Source: a virus. Taken from it: DNA of 28,275 nt. The position numbers and the translations under genes are program-made. This document shows positions 14,358 to 22,295 of this stretch, one piece after another. Each line of letters starts with the position of its first letter. The first letter of the stretch is position 1. Below the pieces are notes generated by a model that saw nothing but the letters and a program-made list of their open reading frames with translations, ran no database searches and had not been told where the DNA came from. The stretch is taken from positions 1-28,275 of the IMG/VR virus record IMGVR_UViG_3300027782_000017. The stretch is one strand, 5' to 3'.

Positions 14358-15097
14358 TTGGTTTCTCCTTGAGGCCACTGGTGAATGTAGAGTTGCGCCG
14401 AGTCCTCGGTGTACTCGCCGAAAACGATGCCATGAGACCATGCGAGCGTGTTGCGCCGCCTAAGTGCGTAATCCATGCATGGGGCGTCTGCAAGTGTTCC
14501 GGGCGACAAACACACCGGATGGTCGCTACGACGCCCTGTAGCCATCCCAGCGCGATGGGCATGGGCCACCACGGTGTTGCCCCAAGTCTCGGCGGTGTCT
14601 CTAAGAAAGTTCTCCGAGTAAAGCAGGCCATGGCCCCAGGAATAGCCGCCCAACTTATACCAGCTCCTGGGCAACACGTCGTGGTGTTTGATAAACACCC
14701 GGGCATGGCGCTCGATTGGCTCCCGCATTTTGTCCCAGATAGCCTCGGCAAATCCCCGTACCACGGTGTTGTGGTGATGTAGATATTTGAGCGCTCGTTG
14801 GTCGTGGTTTCCGAGGATGAAAACGGTCGGCCTCAAAGCGTTTAGAAACTCTCGACCGCACTCAATGTCGTCGAGGTAGTCGTCGGCATGGTCCGAGTCG
14901 TCAGGGTTGGCAAGAGAGCCTGCACGAAGGCTGGCCAGGTCGTAGGCGTCCCCCAGGTGGATCACCTCGTCGGGTTGGTACTGCTCCCGAAACAGCAGCA
15001 CCGCGGCCAGGGCGTCCTTGTTGGCCCGGTTGCCATGACTACAACCGATAGCCATCACACGTTTCCGGCCTTGGACATTTGTCACAAATGATTGCAA
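14336..15097 (-). CDS. Calcineurin-like metallophosphatase
   Basis: This 253-aa ORF (TTG at 15097; GTG 15085 or ATG 15055 are plausible shorter starts) contains the ordered metallophosphatase motifs GDAYD (GDxxD), GNHDQ (GNHD/E), SWGH and AHAHRA (GHxH-like). The first motif, normally DxHG, reads CSHG, so the first metal-binding Asp appears replaced by Cys. Such enzymes hydrolyse phosphomonoesters or diesters, and phage members may act on nucleotides, RNA ends or signalling dinucleotides. It is the first gene after the gap that follows the structural block, so it is likely to be expressed early. The substrate cannot be predicted. Confidence 0.8.
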   Translation of the reverse strand: MQSFVTNVQGRKRVMAIGCSHGNRANKDALAAVLLFREQYQPDEVIHLGDAYDLASLRAGSLANPDDSDHADDYLDDIECGREFLNALRPTVFILGNHDQRALKYLHHHNTVVRGFAEAIWDKMREPIERHARVFIKHHDVLPRSWYKLGGYSWGHGLLYSENFLRDTAETWGNTVVAHAHRAGMATGRRSDHPVCLSPGTLADAPCMDYALRRRNTLAWSHGIVFGEYTEDSAQLYIHQWPQGETKWNLPSF

Positions 15098-15194
15098 GCA
15101 TTATTTCAAATGAAACTCAAGCACTATGGCTGCGCGTTTCATTCAAACAGCAGGATGTTAGCTCTGTTGTCGCAATGTTTGCAGGGGTCGAAAA
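15098..15194. promoter_or_regulatory. Gap between structural and non-structural blocks, candidate promoter region
   Basis: This 97-bp gap contains the second copy of the 17-bp repeat (15173-15189) and inverted repeats AATGAAAC/GTTTCATT (15109-15116 and 15136-15143, 19-nt spacer). It also holds an extended -10-like TG-A-AATAAT on the minus strand at 15099-15108, next to the metallophosphatase start. The arrangement fits an early promoter with an operator; no good -35 is seen. Confidence 0.4.
15173..15189. repeat. 17-bp repeat, copy 2
   Basis: Identical to 13641-13657. It begins 5 nt after the stop of the 923-aa tail gene in the minus-strand sense. Confidence 0.8.
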
Positions 15195-17966
15195 CTATCG
15201 GAGATTAACGTATCGGATGCGGTCGAAATACTGAGTTGAGGTGGTCGGGTCGTAGTAACCGGATCCCTGGTTGGTCTCACCGAAGCTGTAGTTGCGCTTC
15301 GAAATGTAGCCTGTGGCTGCAATCGGAGGGCTGGCCCAGAATTGGCCGTTTTCGGTGTCGAAATTATACGAAATAAATCCCTGGCTGATGCTGTACGAAG
15401 CTAGATTTGCCGACGGAACATAATAACGAAGGTTCCCGACCGAATCTGTCGCTTGGTAGCAAATAATTCCGTTGGCAATTAGAAGGTCGTAAAGCGGCTC
15501 GGTCAGGTAAAAACATGGCCCACCGAACGCCTCTACGCCTGATGAATATATCAGCACCATTCCGATGGTCAGCACGCCCAGAACCCGAAAGGATCCGGTG
15601 GCGTCATACAGCGGGCAGGATGTTTCGCCATGGCATAGGGGCACCGCCCTGGTCCATGCACTGACCGACCATTCCATCAGATCCCAAAGCCAGGCCGACT
15701 TCGGGATCTTGTGGAAAAATGGGCCTCCTCCAGGACGGTAGGGGTTCTCAATCGGGCTGTAGGGCAGGTCAAAGCCGATTTGCTCGACGCCACCTGTCCA
15801 GCATATGTGGGTCATTTTGTCGAGATAGGGCGGTATGTAAGTCCCTGATTTGAACGGGACTGTTGATGCAAACGAGGCGCCGCGGCCGTCCTTGAAAACG
15901 TCATCTTTCCCGGCTGCCACTAGGTCGACGAAAGAGCTGTTTGGCGCTTCTGGTATGTATGAGTACTGCTCGGTCATGTTGGGCCTTCCTAGGATCCGCA
16001 CAGAGGCATCGGATCCGCCTGGGCCTCCCCACTTATTAACCCAGAAGTCGCCTCCCCATGGTCTGTCGTCTATTCCTGAGCTGAGGTCTATTTCGAGGAC
16101 CCTTACTAAGTCAAAGTCATAGATTGAACTGGAAAAACCCCAAGGGCCTCCTGGTGGAATGAACGCTGTATTGACCGCCTGCTCAGATGAACCAGGCACC
16201 GGGTTGCGAGCAGGTAAAATGTTGGACCATTGAAGCCTCGGGAAGGATCCTGCGACCTGGAGGTAGAAAATGTGAGTGCCTGAGGTGTACAGCCAGTTCC
16301 TCCAGGGGCCCACTCCGAATTGAGCGGCACGGTCTGCGACGTAGAGGGTCTCATTCGTGGCAATGGTCTCCAAGTTGTTGAGTAAGCTACCACCAATTCC
16401 CGATGAGGTTGCAGCCCGACACATCAGCCCCAACGGGGTCATGCTGATAATTGACACTTTTTCCTCCGTGATATCGTCGACCTCGGTGTAGTTGGTAAGG
16501 AATCCAACCTGGACGCCGATCTTGCGTCGGAGATCTCGCATCGAGTCGAATATGGTGGGCTCATTCCCGGCGTCCCATGTGTAGGTGCCTGGCCCGAGCA
16601 TAGGATCCATTCCCATGCTGTACTGGGCGGGGTAGATGGTCGAGATGGTGACCGGGCTCGAACCGATTTCCCAATACGGGTTTGACGTAGTCGTGAAGAT
16701 GTTGCTGTCGATGGGGTAGATTCGAATTGTTCCCATGGTGCTCGACAGCTCGATTTCGGTGTCGGTCACGTTCACAGTCGCCCCTAGGTCTCTTAGGTTT
16801 TGAACCAGATTATTGGCGCCGGAGAATATCTTGATGACGTCCGTGAATACATCACCCGCGGCGTTGGCGTAGGTTACCCGGGCACGTCCCCAGGTGAACA
16901 CGGCATCACCGATGGTCGTGTTGGCGTTAGATGGGTCGGCATAGACTCCGGTGTAGACTTGCCGCGGGTCGTACGGGATGAATGGGTCATGGACCGCGCC
17001 CATTACTTGGCGCCATTGAAACAAGATGAACGGGTTGGCGACGTTGTTAGCCTGCGCTGATTTCTCAATGGCTACAAAATTGGCCTGGGTTACACTGTCC
17101 GACCATTCTGGTGGGCCTTCTGCCAAGAACGGGATGTCCCCGCTGAAGTACGGAAAAAAGTAACAGCAGACTCCACCACTCGGGAATCGAGCTGCCCATT
17201 TGCCGTCAGGTCGGCGCCGGAATGCTCGACAGGATCCGCGGTCGACCAGGTGCCGGTCGGCGCTTCCGTCGGGATTCTGGAGGAACACGGTAACACCGCT
17301 CTGGCCGCACGCATGGACCCGCCAGCAGTCGTATCGCTGGTAGGTGTTTAGGATCTTAAACTCGGATGGGCCCTCGACTGCGATCTCGGCGACAGCCAAG
17401 CGGTGCTTGTGGATACGACCAGGAGGCAGTGTCGGGTCAATACCAGGTCCAAGGCTTCCGCGGACATAGGACGTCAGCCCCGATCCTTCTGGTGGATCCC
17501 AGCCCAGATGGACATCGTATTTTATGCCATCAATCTCTTTGGTTAACAGCTCAAAGCTGTAGTGGATGTCTGATATATTACAAGCAAATGTATCGTTAGG
17601 ATAAACCCAGTGATCAACATAAACCTGTCCGCCTTCTTTATCTACATATTGATTTTCAAGAGTTGATAGCTGGATGCCTGCGTTGATTTGTTGATAATTA
17701 TCAAGCCACTCGCCTCCAATTCCTGGTATGTAATTGGGGCCTACAGGGTTATCGGCCCTCAACCTTTTACATGAATTTGCGTCGTTTCTATAAACATACC
17801 ACACTCCGTATGGATATTTTCCTATCCAAGCTCCATCTGGTGAGTCAGCAAACAATGGACTCATGCCGTTAAGAGCCAGATAGCACTTCCGGTCAAAACG
17901 CGCATACAGATCGTTCAGGTTTTTGGCCGTGAACATCTTGTCTTTCCGATCTGTGGCGAAAGCCAT
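15195..17966 (-). CDS. Large tail-tip / receptor-binding candidate protein (923 aa)
   Basis: This is the largest protein in the genome and the last in the tail module. It begins MAFATDRKDKMFTAKNLNDL and shows no collagen-like or coiled-coil repeats. It is rich in Gly, Pro, Tyr and Trp, as expected of a beta-rich tail hub, tip or host-recognition protein. It follows small tail-tip genes, with a single base between the upstream stop and its ATG. I do not recognise a named family, so the role is inferred from size and position. Its 5' part (about 17500-17900) is noticeably more A+T-rich than the rest, possibly reflecting module exchange. Confidence 0.72.
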   Translation of the reverse strand: MAFATDRKDKMFTAKNLNDLYARFDRKCYLALNGMSPLFADSPDGAWIGKYPYGVWYVYRNDANSCKRLRADNPVGPNYIPGIGGEWLDNYQQINAGIQLSTLENQYVDKEGGQVYVDHWVYPNDTFACNISDIHYSFELLTKEIDGIKYDVHLGWDPPEGSGLTSYVRGSLGPGIDPTLPPGRIHKHRLAVAEIAVEGPSEFKILNTYQRYDCWRVHACGQSGVTVFLQNPDGSADRHLVDRGSCRAFRRRPDGKWAARFPSGGVCCYFFPYFSGDIPFLAEGPPEWSDSVTQANFVAIEKSAQANNVANPFILFQWRQVMGAVHDPFIPYDPRQVYTGVYADPSNANTTIGDAVFTWGRARVTYANAAGDVFTDVIKIFSGANNLVQNLRDLGATVNVTDTEIELSSTMGTIRIYPIDSNIFTTTSNPYWEIGSSPVTISTIYPAQYSMGMDPMLGPGTYTWDAGNEPTIFDSMRDLRRKIGVQVGFLTNYTEVDDITEEKVSIISMTPLGLMCRAATSSGIGGSLLNNLETIATNETLYVADRAAQFGVGPWRNWLYTSGTHIFYLQVAGSFPRLQWSNILPARNPVPGSSEQAVNTAFIPPGGPWGFSSSIYDFDLVRVLEIDLSSGIDDRPWGGDFWVNKWGGPGGSDASVRILGRPNMTEQYSYIPEAPNSSFVDLVAAGKDDVFKDGRGASFASTVPFKSGTYIPPYLDKMTHICWTGGVEQIGFDLPYSPIENPYRPGGGPFFHKIPKSAWLWDLMEWSVSAWTRAVPLCHGETSCPLYDATGSFRVLGVLTIGMVLIYSSGVEAFGGPCFYLTEPLYDLLIANGIICYQATDSVGNLRYYVPSANLASYSISQGFISYNFDTENGQFWASPPIAATGYISKRNYSFGETNQGSGYYDPTTSTQYFDRIRYVNLR

Positions 17967-17967
17967 G

Positions 17968-18177
17968 TTAGTAGAACCAGGACTCTTCGGACGTCTGCAC
18001 GGTGCTGGACATTACCGGGGTCTTTAGGGTCGTGCCGTTAGCATTCTGCTCTACCCGTTGGCCAGGTCCGGCGACGAGCTGGACCCGGCGCACGGCCTCG
18101 ATGAGCTGATTGATGGCCCGGGCATGATCTGCCTTGAAGCCGGTCTCAGCCAGTTTTGAGGGCAGTTGAATGGCCAT
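17968..18177 (-). CDS. Small tail-associated protein (69 aa)
   Basis: The product starts MAIQLPSKLAETGFKADHAR, has one amphipathic helix (RAINQLIEAVRRVQLV) and a Gly/Asn-rich segment (GPGQRVEQNANGTTLK). It resembles short linkers found next to tail fibre genes in environmental phages. It is separated by 1 nt from the 923-aa gene and 2 nt from the gene before, so it is firmly within the tail operon. Function unknown. Confidence 0.65.
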   Translation of the reverse strand: MAIQLPSKLAETGFKADHARAINQLIEAVRRVQLVAGPGQRVEQNANGTTLKTPVMSSTVQTSEESWFY

Positions 18178-18179
18178 GA

Positions 18180-18536
18180 CTATAGCTCGCAGTATTGGAC
18201 AAATATCTTAACTGGTGAGTTTTGGGCTTTGACAAACATCTGCATATTTACCAAAGGAATCAGCAGGAACTGTTGCGGAGGAACCCGGAAAGGGAATACG
18301 CCAGTGGGCCCGATGGCCACATCGTTTGAGAGGTCCATGTTGTAAATCAGCATCCGGTACGGTGTCGCCGTGTCGGAGCTAATCTCCAGGGCCTCGTCAG
18401 CGGTTCCGACGTCCTGAGTGATTTGACCCATGTCCCTGCCAGTCATGTTTGCCACGACAGTAAAGGAGTTGGAGTTAATCGAGGCTCCGCCTTTATTGGC
18501 GTAAAGCCGTGCCGACATCTCGACTTCGTTGGCCAT
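18180..18536 (-). CDS. Tail-region protein, paralogue B (118 aa)
   Basis: The product is similar along its length to the 121-aa protein encoded next to it: MANEVEMSARLYANKGGA against MADEIQMTARLYASKNGA, then (A/G)xDMG, a PYRMLIYNMD / PYKLLISNLD segment, (R)VP, LIP and a final CEL/CEV. It is beta-rich and probably a small virion or tail-tip subunit. The pair arose by tandem duplication. Confidence 0.75.
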   Translation of the reverse strand: MANEVEMSARLYANKGGASINSNSFTVVANMTGRDMGQITQDVGTADEALEISSDTATPYRMLIYNMDLSNDVAIGPTGVFPFRVPPQQFLLIPLVNMQMFVKAQNSPVKIFVQYCEL

Positions 18537-18548
18537 AGTGTTGGTGAG

Positions 18549-18914
18549 TCAAACTTCGCAGAAGGTGGCTTGGATCGTCACGGAAGACGTGTCAGCCCTG
18601 AGATACAGGGTAGATGCCGCGGCGACGTAAGGAATTAGCATTGTCTCACCTGCTGGGACACGCATGGTGTAGGTGCCGGACACAAAGCCAGCATCGACAA
18701 AATTAGTGCTGTCGAGGTTTGAGATCAGCAGCTTGTAAGGAGCCCCGACGTCGACAGGAACACTTAAAGCTTCGACAGTGGTTCCGATTAATTGGGTCTG
18801 TGATCCCATGTCGGTGCCGACCATCGTGGCGCTCTTAGTGTAGGTGACCGAAGGTAGGTAAGCGCCGTTTTTGGAGGCGTACAACCGGGCCGTCATTTGA
18901 ATTTCGTCTGCCAT
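18549..18914 (-). CDS. Tail-region protein, paralogue A (121 aa)
   Basis: This is the first copy of the tandem pair. Shared landmarks with the 118-aa copy include the ARLYA start region, DMG, the SNLD / YNMD turn and the last residues xxFCEV / xQYCEL. It is predicted to be beta-sandwich-like with no membrane segment. It lies between the 278-aa tail protein and its paralogue. Which tail part it forms cannot be told from sequence. Confidence 0.75.
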   Translation of the reverse strand: MADEIQMTARLYASKNGAYLPSVTYTKSATMVGTDMGSQTQLIGTTVEALSVPVDVGAPYKLLISNLDSTNFVDAGFVSGTYTMRVPAGETMLIPYVAAASTLYLRADTSSVTIQATFCEV

Positions 18915-18932
18915 AGTTTTAGTGGGTAGAGG

Positions 18933-19769
18933 TTAGAAGAACGGATAGATTAGTGTGTCGTAAGGTGCGAAAGTCCATGCGATGATCTGCTCGACCTGGT
19001 TTGTTTTGGTTATCAGACTGGTCGAGTAGTTTGTCTGCTTCCAGCCCCATACCGTGCCGTAAGGAGCCAAGACTGCTCCCGTGACGGTATCTTTGGGAAT
19101 TTTGGGAAGCATTTGTTGCACAGAAAATGGTAGTTGCCAATTCAGAACGAACGATTCCGGCAGGTAGACAGGCGGGATTCCGTTAGGAACTTGAGGAAGT
19201 CCCATGTTGCCGCTGAAGGTAGCTATCCTGGTCAGGCTGACTCGGGCAATAGGGAACGTATCTTGGCCGCGATAAAGCATCTGCCAGACTTTGTTCGCCA
19301 ACGGATAACGAGCTGGGTCTGCAATGTTAGTGTCTCTCTGGGATAGAACCTCGCCGTTCTTTGCTGCTGTCTCAATTACCAGCTTGTAGAGGTTTGGATT
19401 GCCTGTGGAGTTGGCCTCCTTGTCGACTGCCGGCAAAGCAAACACCGACACATCGAGGTAGTCGGTGCGGAACTCGTATCGAATGTCTGCTATTTCTCCA
19501 GGTAGCGGGGCCGACTGGTCTTGAATTGGTGTTCCAGGGTCAAAGGAACTCCCTCCGATTGTAACGGTGGCCTCGGAATACGGGCCGTCCTCGCGGATGC
19601 TGTATTTGGCGCCCAGGGCCACCCATTGAGCCGATGCGATGCGGAGGGTATTTTTGTCGCCGCGGAAAACTAACTGCACCACCCGTCCGTTGCCGTTGTT
19701 GTCGTAGGCGCGGCTTACTTCGATGTACTCGAAGTTGTTTGGGTTTGGTGAGCCTTGGAGTGTTGCCAT
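18933..19769 (-). CDS. Tail protein following tape measure (278 aa)
   Basis: In siphophages the gene after the tape measure usually encodes a distal-tail or tail-tip component, and this one has fitting size and beta-rich composition. It begins MATLQGSPNPNNFEYIEVSR, has REDGPYSEATVTIGG and ends in hydrophobic IYPFF. No specific motif of the Dit family is evident. It starts one base after the tape measure stop. The assignment is positional. Confidence 0.7.
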   Translation of the reverse strand: MATLQGSPNPNNFEYIEVSRAYDNNGNGRVVQLVFRGDKNTLRIASAQWVALGAKYSIREDGPYSEATVTIGGSSFDPGTPIQDQSAPLPGEIADIRYEFRTDYLDVSVFALPAVDKEANSTGNPNLYKLVIETAAKNGEVLSQRDTNIADPARYPLANKVWQMLYRGQDTFPIARVSLTRIATFSGNMGLPQVPNGIPPVYLPESFVLNWQLPFSVQQMLPKIPKDTVTGAVLAPYGTVWGWKQTNYSTSLITKTNQVEQIIAWTFAPYDTLIYPFF

Positions 19770-19770
19770 G

Positions 19771-20766
19771 TTATTCGACAGCCTGAGCTGTTCTGCCGGT
19801 GTTTACTCGGATCGCACGGGTCTCGTTGGTCTGGATCTTGATTTGACCCACCAGGGTGTTAACCCATCCAGGAGGCGCTTCCGTTGAGAACATTGAGGTC
19901 TCGCGTTTTGCCCTGCTGTCTATTGTGCCAATGGTTCCGCGTTGGATCGGTAATGCCTCGAAACTTCTGTTAACGTCCTGAGGCGAAGCAAACGCTTCTT
20001 GAAAGCTGGCTTTTAAAATTGATCCCTTGCCTCCTAGTGTTTGAAAAAAGCCAGTTAATCCATCTTCCATTGTTGCAGCATCTTTAGCAGCCCGCTCAAC
20101 TGCGTCTGCAAAGAAGTTGATCTCAGGAACTGCAGAAAGAATAATTGTGCGCTTTATCTCGTCGAATCGATCAGCCAATTTTCCAATAGAATCGATCTGC
20201 TCTTTTGAGATCAGATTGATCGGACCGATCTCCTTGATCTTGGCCATAGCACCCGCGGCCTTGAATGCCTTCTCACCCAGGATAGCGATCATGGCAGCCT
20301 GAGTCTGTGCGCTGCTGCCTGCATCCTTGTGGGCCTGGCCCATCCTCGAGATCAGGTCGATGTTCGAGATGCTCTTGTCGTTAAGTTCAGCGACTGAAAA
20401 ACCAAGTGCTTTAAAATATTCCCGAGCCTTTCCTCCCTCCTCAATAGCCTTTAGACGCTCCTGGCCGACTGCTGTGATCGACTTGGCCATGGACTCAAAG
20501 GAAACACCCGTCTGGCCTGCCAGCACCTGGAGGCGCTGCACGTCGTCGGTGCTGATGTTGAGTTGCTCGGACAAGTCCCCAATGGCATCGACTGTCTCGA
20601 CCACCTTTGAGACAAAAGAGCCAATGGCAGCAACAGACAGTGCTGCACCTAACTGCATCCCAACGGATGACCTGAACTTGTCGGTCACGCTCGACGCTCG
20701 TTTGAGGCCGCTTTCGTAGGCCGAACCGTCCAAGCCGAGCTTTGCAATAAGTGAGAAAATGGCCAT
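19771..20766 (-). CDS. Tape measure protein (short)
   Basis: This 331-aa protein begins MAIFSLIAKLGLDGSAYESG and carries the typical tape measure start: a beta strand, then SAYESGLKRASS, then a hydrophobic helix (LGAALSVAAIGSFVSKVV, about 38-55). Helical sequence with LSEQLNISTDDVQRLQVL follows. It acts as ruler and scaffold for tail assembly. At about 1.5 angstrom per residue it would give a tail of roughly 50 nm, short for a siphovirus. It follows the chaperone gene by 3 nt, with AAGGA at suitable distance. Confidence 0.85.
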   Translation of the reverse strand: MAIFSLIAKLGLDGSAYESGLKRASSVTDKFRSSVGMQLGAALSVAAIGSFVSKVVETVDAIGDLSEQLNISTDDVQRLQVLAGQTGVSFESMAKSITAVGQERLKAIEEGGKAREYFKALGFSVAELNDKSISNIDLISRMGQAHKDAGSSAQTQAAMIAILGEKAFKAAGAMAKIKEIGPINLISKEQIDSIGKLADRFDEIKRTIILSAVPEINFFADAVERAAKDAATMEDGLTGFFQTLGGKGSILKASFQEAFASPQDVNRSFEALPIQRGTIGTIDSRAKRETSMFSTEAPPGWVNTLVGQIKIQTNETRAIRVNTGRTAQAVE

Positions 20767-20769
20767 TTG

Positions 20770-21336
20770 TTAGTTCCTTACTGTCTCCCGTTCTTGACCG
20801 AGGCGCCAGAGGGCATCGTTCTTATCGTTCCACAATTCGACCTGACCGTGCATTTCTGCATTGGTCAGGAAGAACCTTTCGGCATCGGTCACCGGCATAT
20901 TCAGAACCGTCTCCTCGGTGAATCCAATGTCGACCAGGCCAACCAGCAGCCTTTCAGGCCAGGGCATGGCTGCCTCTCTAGATCCTGCACCTGGCTGCCT
21001 CAGAACCTCGGGGCAGTCGGATTTGTCGCCGATCCATTCCTGAAGGATTTGGCATTCCTTTACTATGTCAGAATTGCTGACCTTCTTGCGCATCAGCCGG
21101 AGCGGCACCCACCGGAACACCGAGGTCATGGTCTTGATCGACTCCTCGGCGGATTGGCTGCACACGATAACAGCCTCGACCAGGTCGTTAGCGGTGGCCC
21201 GGCCTCCGGTGACGAAGGGCGATCCCAGACGATGCAGCAGGATGGCGTGGCCGACAGTAAAGGGCACCATGCGGAGCCCGATCACCATCGGACAGGCCTT
21301 GGCTGTTGCGCTTAGGATGGCGGCCAGGCTGCTCAC
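20770..21336 (-). CDS. Tail assembly chaperone candidate (188 aa)
   Basis: It lies between major tail protein and tape measure, the slot of lambda gpG/gpGT. The product is helical, starts with GTG (overlapping the upstream stop, GTGA) and contains VGHAILLHRLGSPF and FRWVPLRLMRKK. Only 3 nt separate it from the tape measure, and I see no downstream frame for a -1 frameshift extension, so a single product is expected. The call is positional. Confidence 0.65.
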   Translation of the reverse strand: MSSLAAILSATAKACPMVIGLRMVPFTVGHAILLHRLGSPFVTGGRATANDLVEAVIVCSQSAEESIKTMTSVFRWVPLRLMRKKVSNSDIVKECQILQEWIGDKSDCPEVLRQPGAGSREAAMPWPERLLVGLVDIGFTEETVLNMPVTDAERFFLTNAEMHGQVELWNDKNDALWRLGQERETVRN

Positions 21337-21800
21337 ACGTTTAGGGCGACAGCGGCAGCGGTGGTCAGGTTCTTGAATTTCTTCACAGTGATCGAGACCA
21401 TAGCCTTGCCGCTCTGAGTCATTTTAACTGAGCCACCGCCGGCATAGATGAACCGTCCCGTGTTTAGGATGTCCGCTGTGCCCATCATCTTAATCACTGG
21501 AGCGCCGGTAATTCCCACGGTTCCGTTGACTGGAGCCAGTGAACAGAAGGCCAGGGCGGCGGCCGCATTGGCGCCTGAGGGAATTAGGTTCAGGTTAAGT
21601 GTCACCCGTTCATTGTAGCCGATGTGGCCGACCGTCTCACCAGCGCTATTTCGAACCTCATCGGTGTCGGCTTCGTGAGTCAGGTCGTAACTCTCAATCG
21701 ACGCCAGGGCCGTAAATATTGGGGTTGAGTTATCAGTGTCTAACATGGTCACCGTAGCCGGTGAACCAAACTGGTATGCGAGTCCTTGTGAATTAGCCAT
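21333..21800 (-). CDS. Major tail (tube) protein
   Basis: This 155-aa beta-rich protein begins MANSQGLAYQFGSPATVTML and has ESYDLTHEADTDEVRNSAG and GYNERVTLNLNLIPSG. This combination is typical of small siphophage tube proteins (gpV-like). It sits between the tail terminator candidate and chaperone, as expected. It would polymerise into the hexameric tail tube around the tape measure. No Ig-like C-terminal domain is present. Confidence 0.75.
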   Translation of the reverse strand: MANSQGLAYQFGSPATVTMLDTDNSTPIFTALASIESYDLTHEADTDEVRNSAGETVGHIGYNERVTLNLNLIPSGANAAAALAFCSLAPVNGTVGITGAPVIKMMGTADILNTGRFIYAGGGSVKMTQSGKAMVSITVKKFKNLTTAAAVALNV

Positions 21801-21812
21801 TCGTGTGGGTGG

Positions 21813-22295
21813 TTAGATGGTTGCCGAGCAGTAGAGGGTGAATGTCCTAGTAAACGTCCTGGACCGATTAGAGATTGAGGATGCCCCAAAGTCCAGAGGG
21901 GCGGCGAATTGCGCCGTAAACGGGCCGCTGGCGTCGTTTGATGGCGCGTTGAGAGCAGAGGCCCCGGTGTCGTCGAACAGTGGCAGGATCAGGTTGTCGA
22001 GCACCTGTACGGTGGTTAGGACAGCAGCCTCGTCAGTGTCGTCGGCCGATAGCTGAAGCTCGACAGCGATCTCGACCTCGCAGGTCAGGTCTGTGCGCTG
22101 CATTGGCCTGGCTGAGTTGGTTGAGACAACCAGGCGCGGAAAGTTGGGCATGACGTCCTGCTCGTCAGGGTCGTCGTAGAGGCCGCGGCTGTAGGACGTG
22201 AGGCAGGTGGGCGTGCCGGCGCCGGAGGTCGACCAGTCGGCGGCCGCCAGGTAGTCGGCGACTGCAAGTTCAGCTCTTAGGGCGACGGCGTTCAT
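21813..22295 (-). CDS. Tail terminator candidate (160 aa)
   Basis: It sits directly upstream of the tube protein, the usual place for the tail terminator (lambda gpU-like), a ring that caps the tube. The product is acidic and alpha/beta, beginning MNAVALRAELAVADYLAAAD and including FPRLVVST and EVEIAVELQL, which resemble the central sheet of that family. The ATG overlaps the previous stop (ATGA). Confidence 0.65.
   Translation of the reverse strand: MNAVALRAELAVADYLAAADWSTSGAGTPTCLTSYSRGLYDDPDEQDVMPNFPRLVVSTNSARPMQRTDLTCEVEIAVELQLSADDTDEAAVLTTVQVLDNLILPLFDDTGASALNAPSNDASGPFTAQFAAPLDFGASSISNRSRTFTRTFTLYCSATI

Noticed and set aside
14336-14751. Overlapping minus-strand ORF of 143 aa in another frame of the metallophosphatase
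   Set aside because: No motif and Arg/Thr/Pro-rich translation; the metallophosphatase frame explains the sequence.
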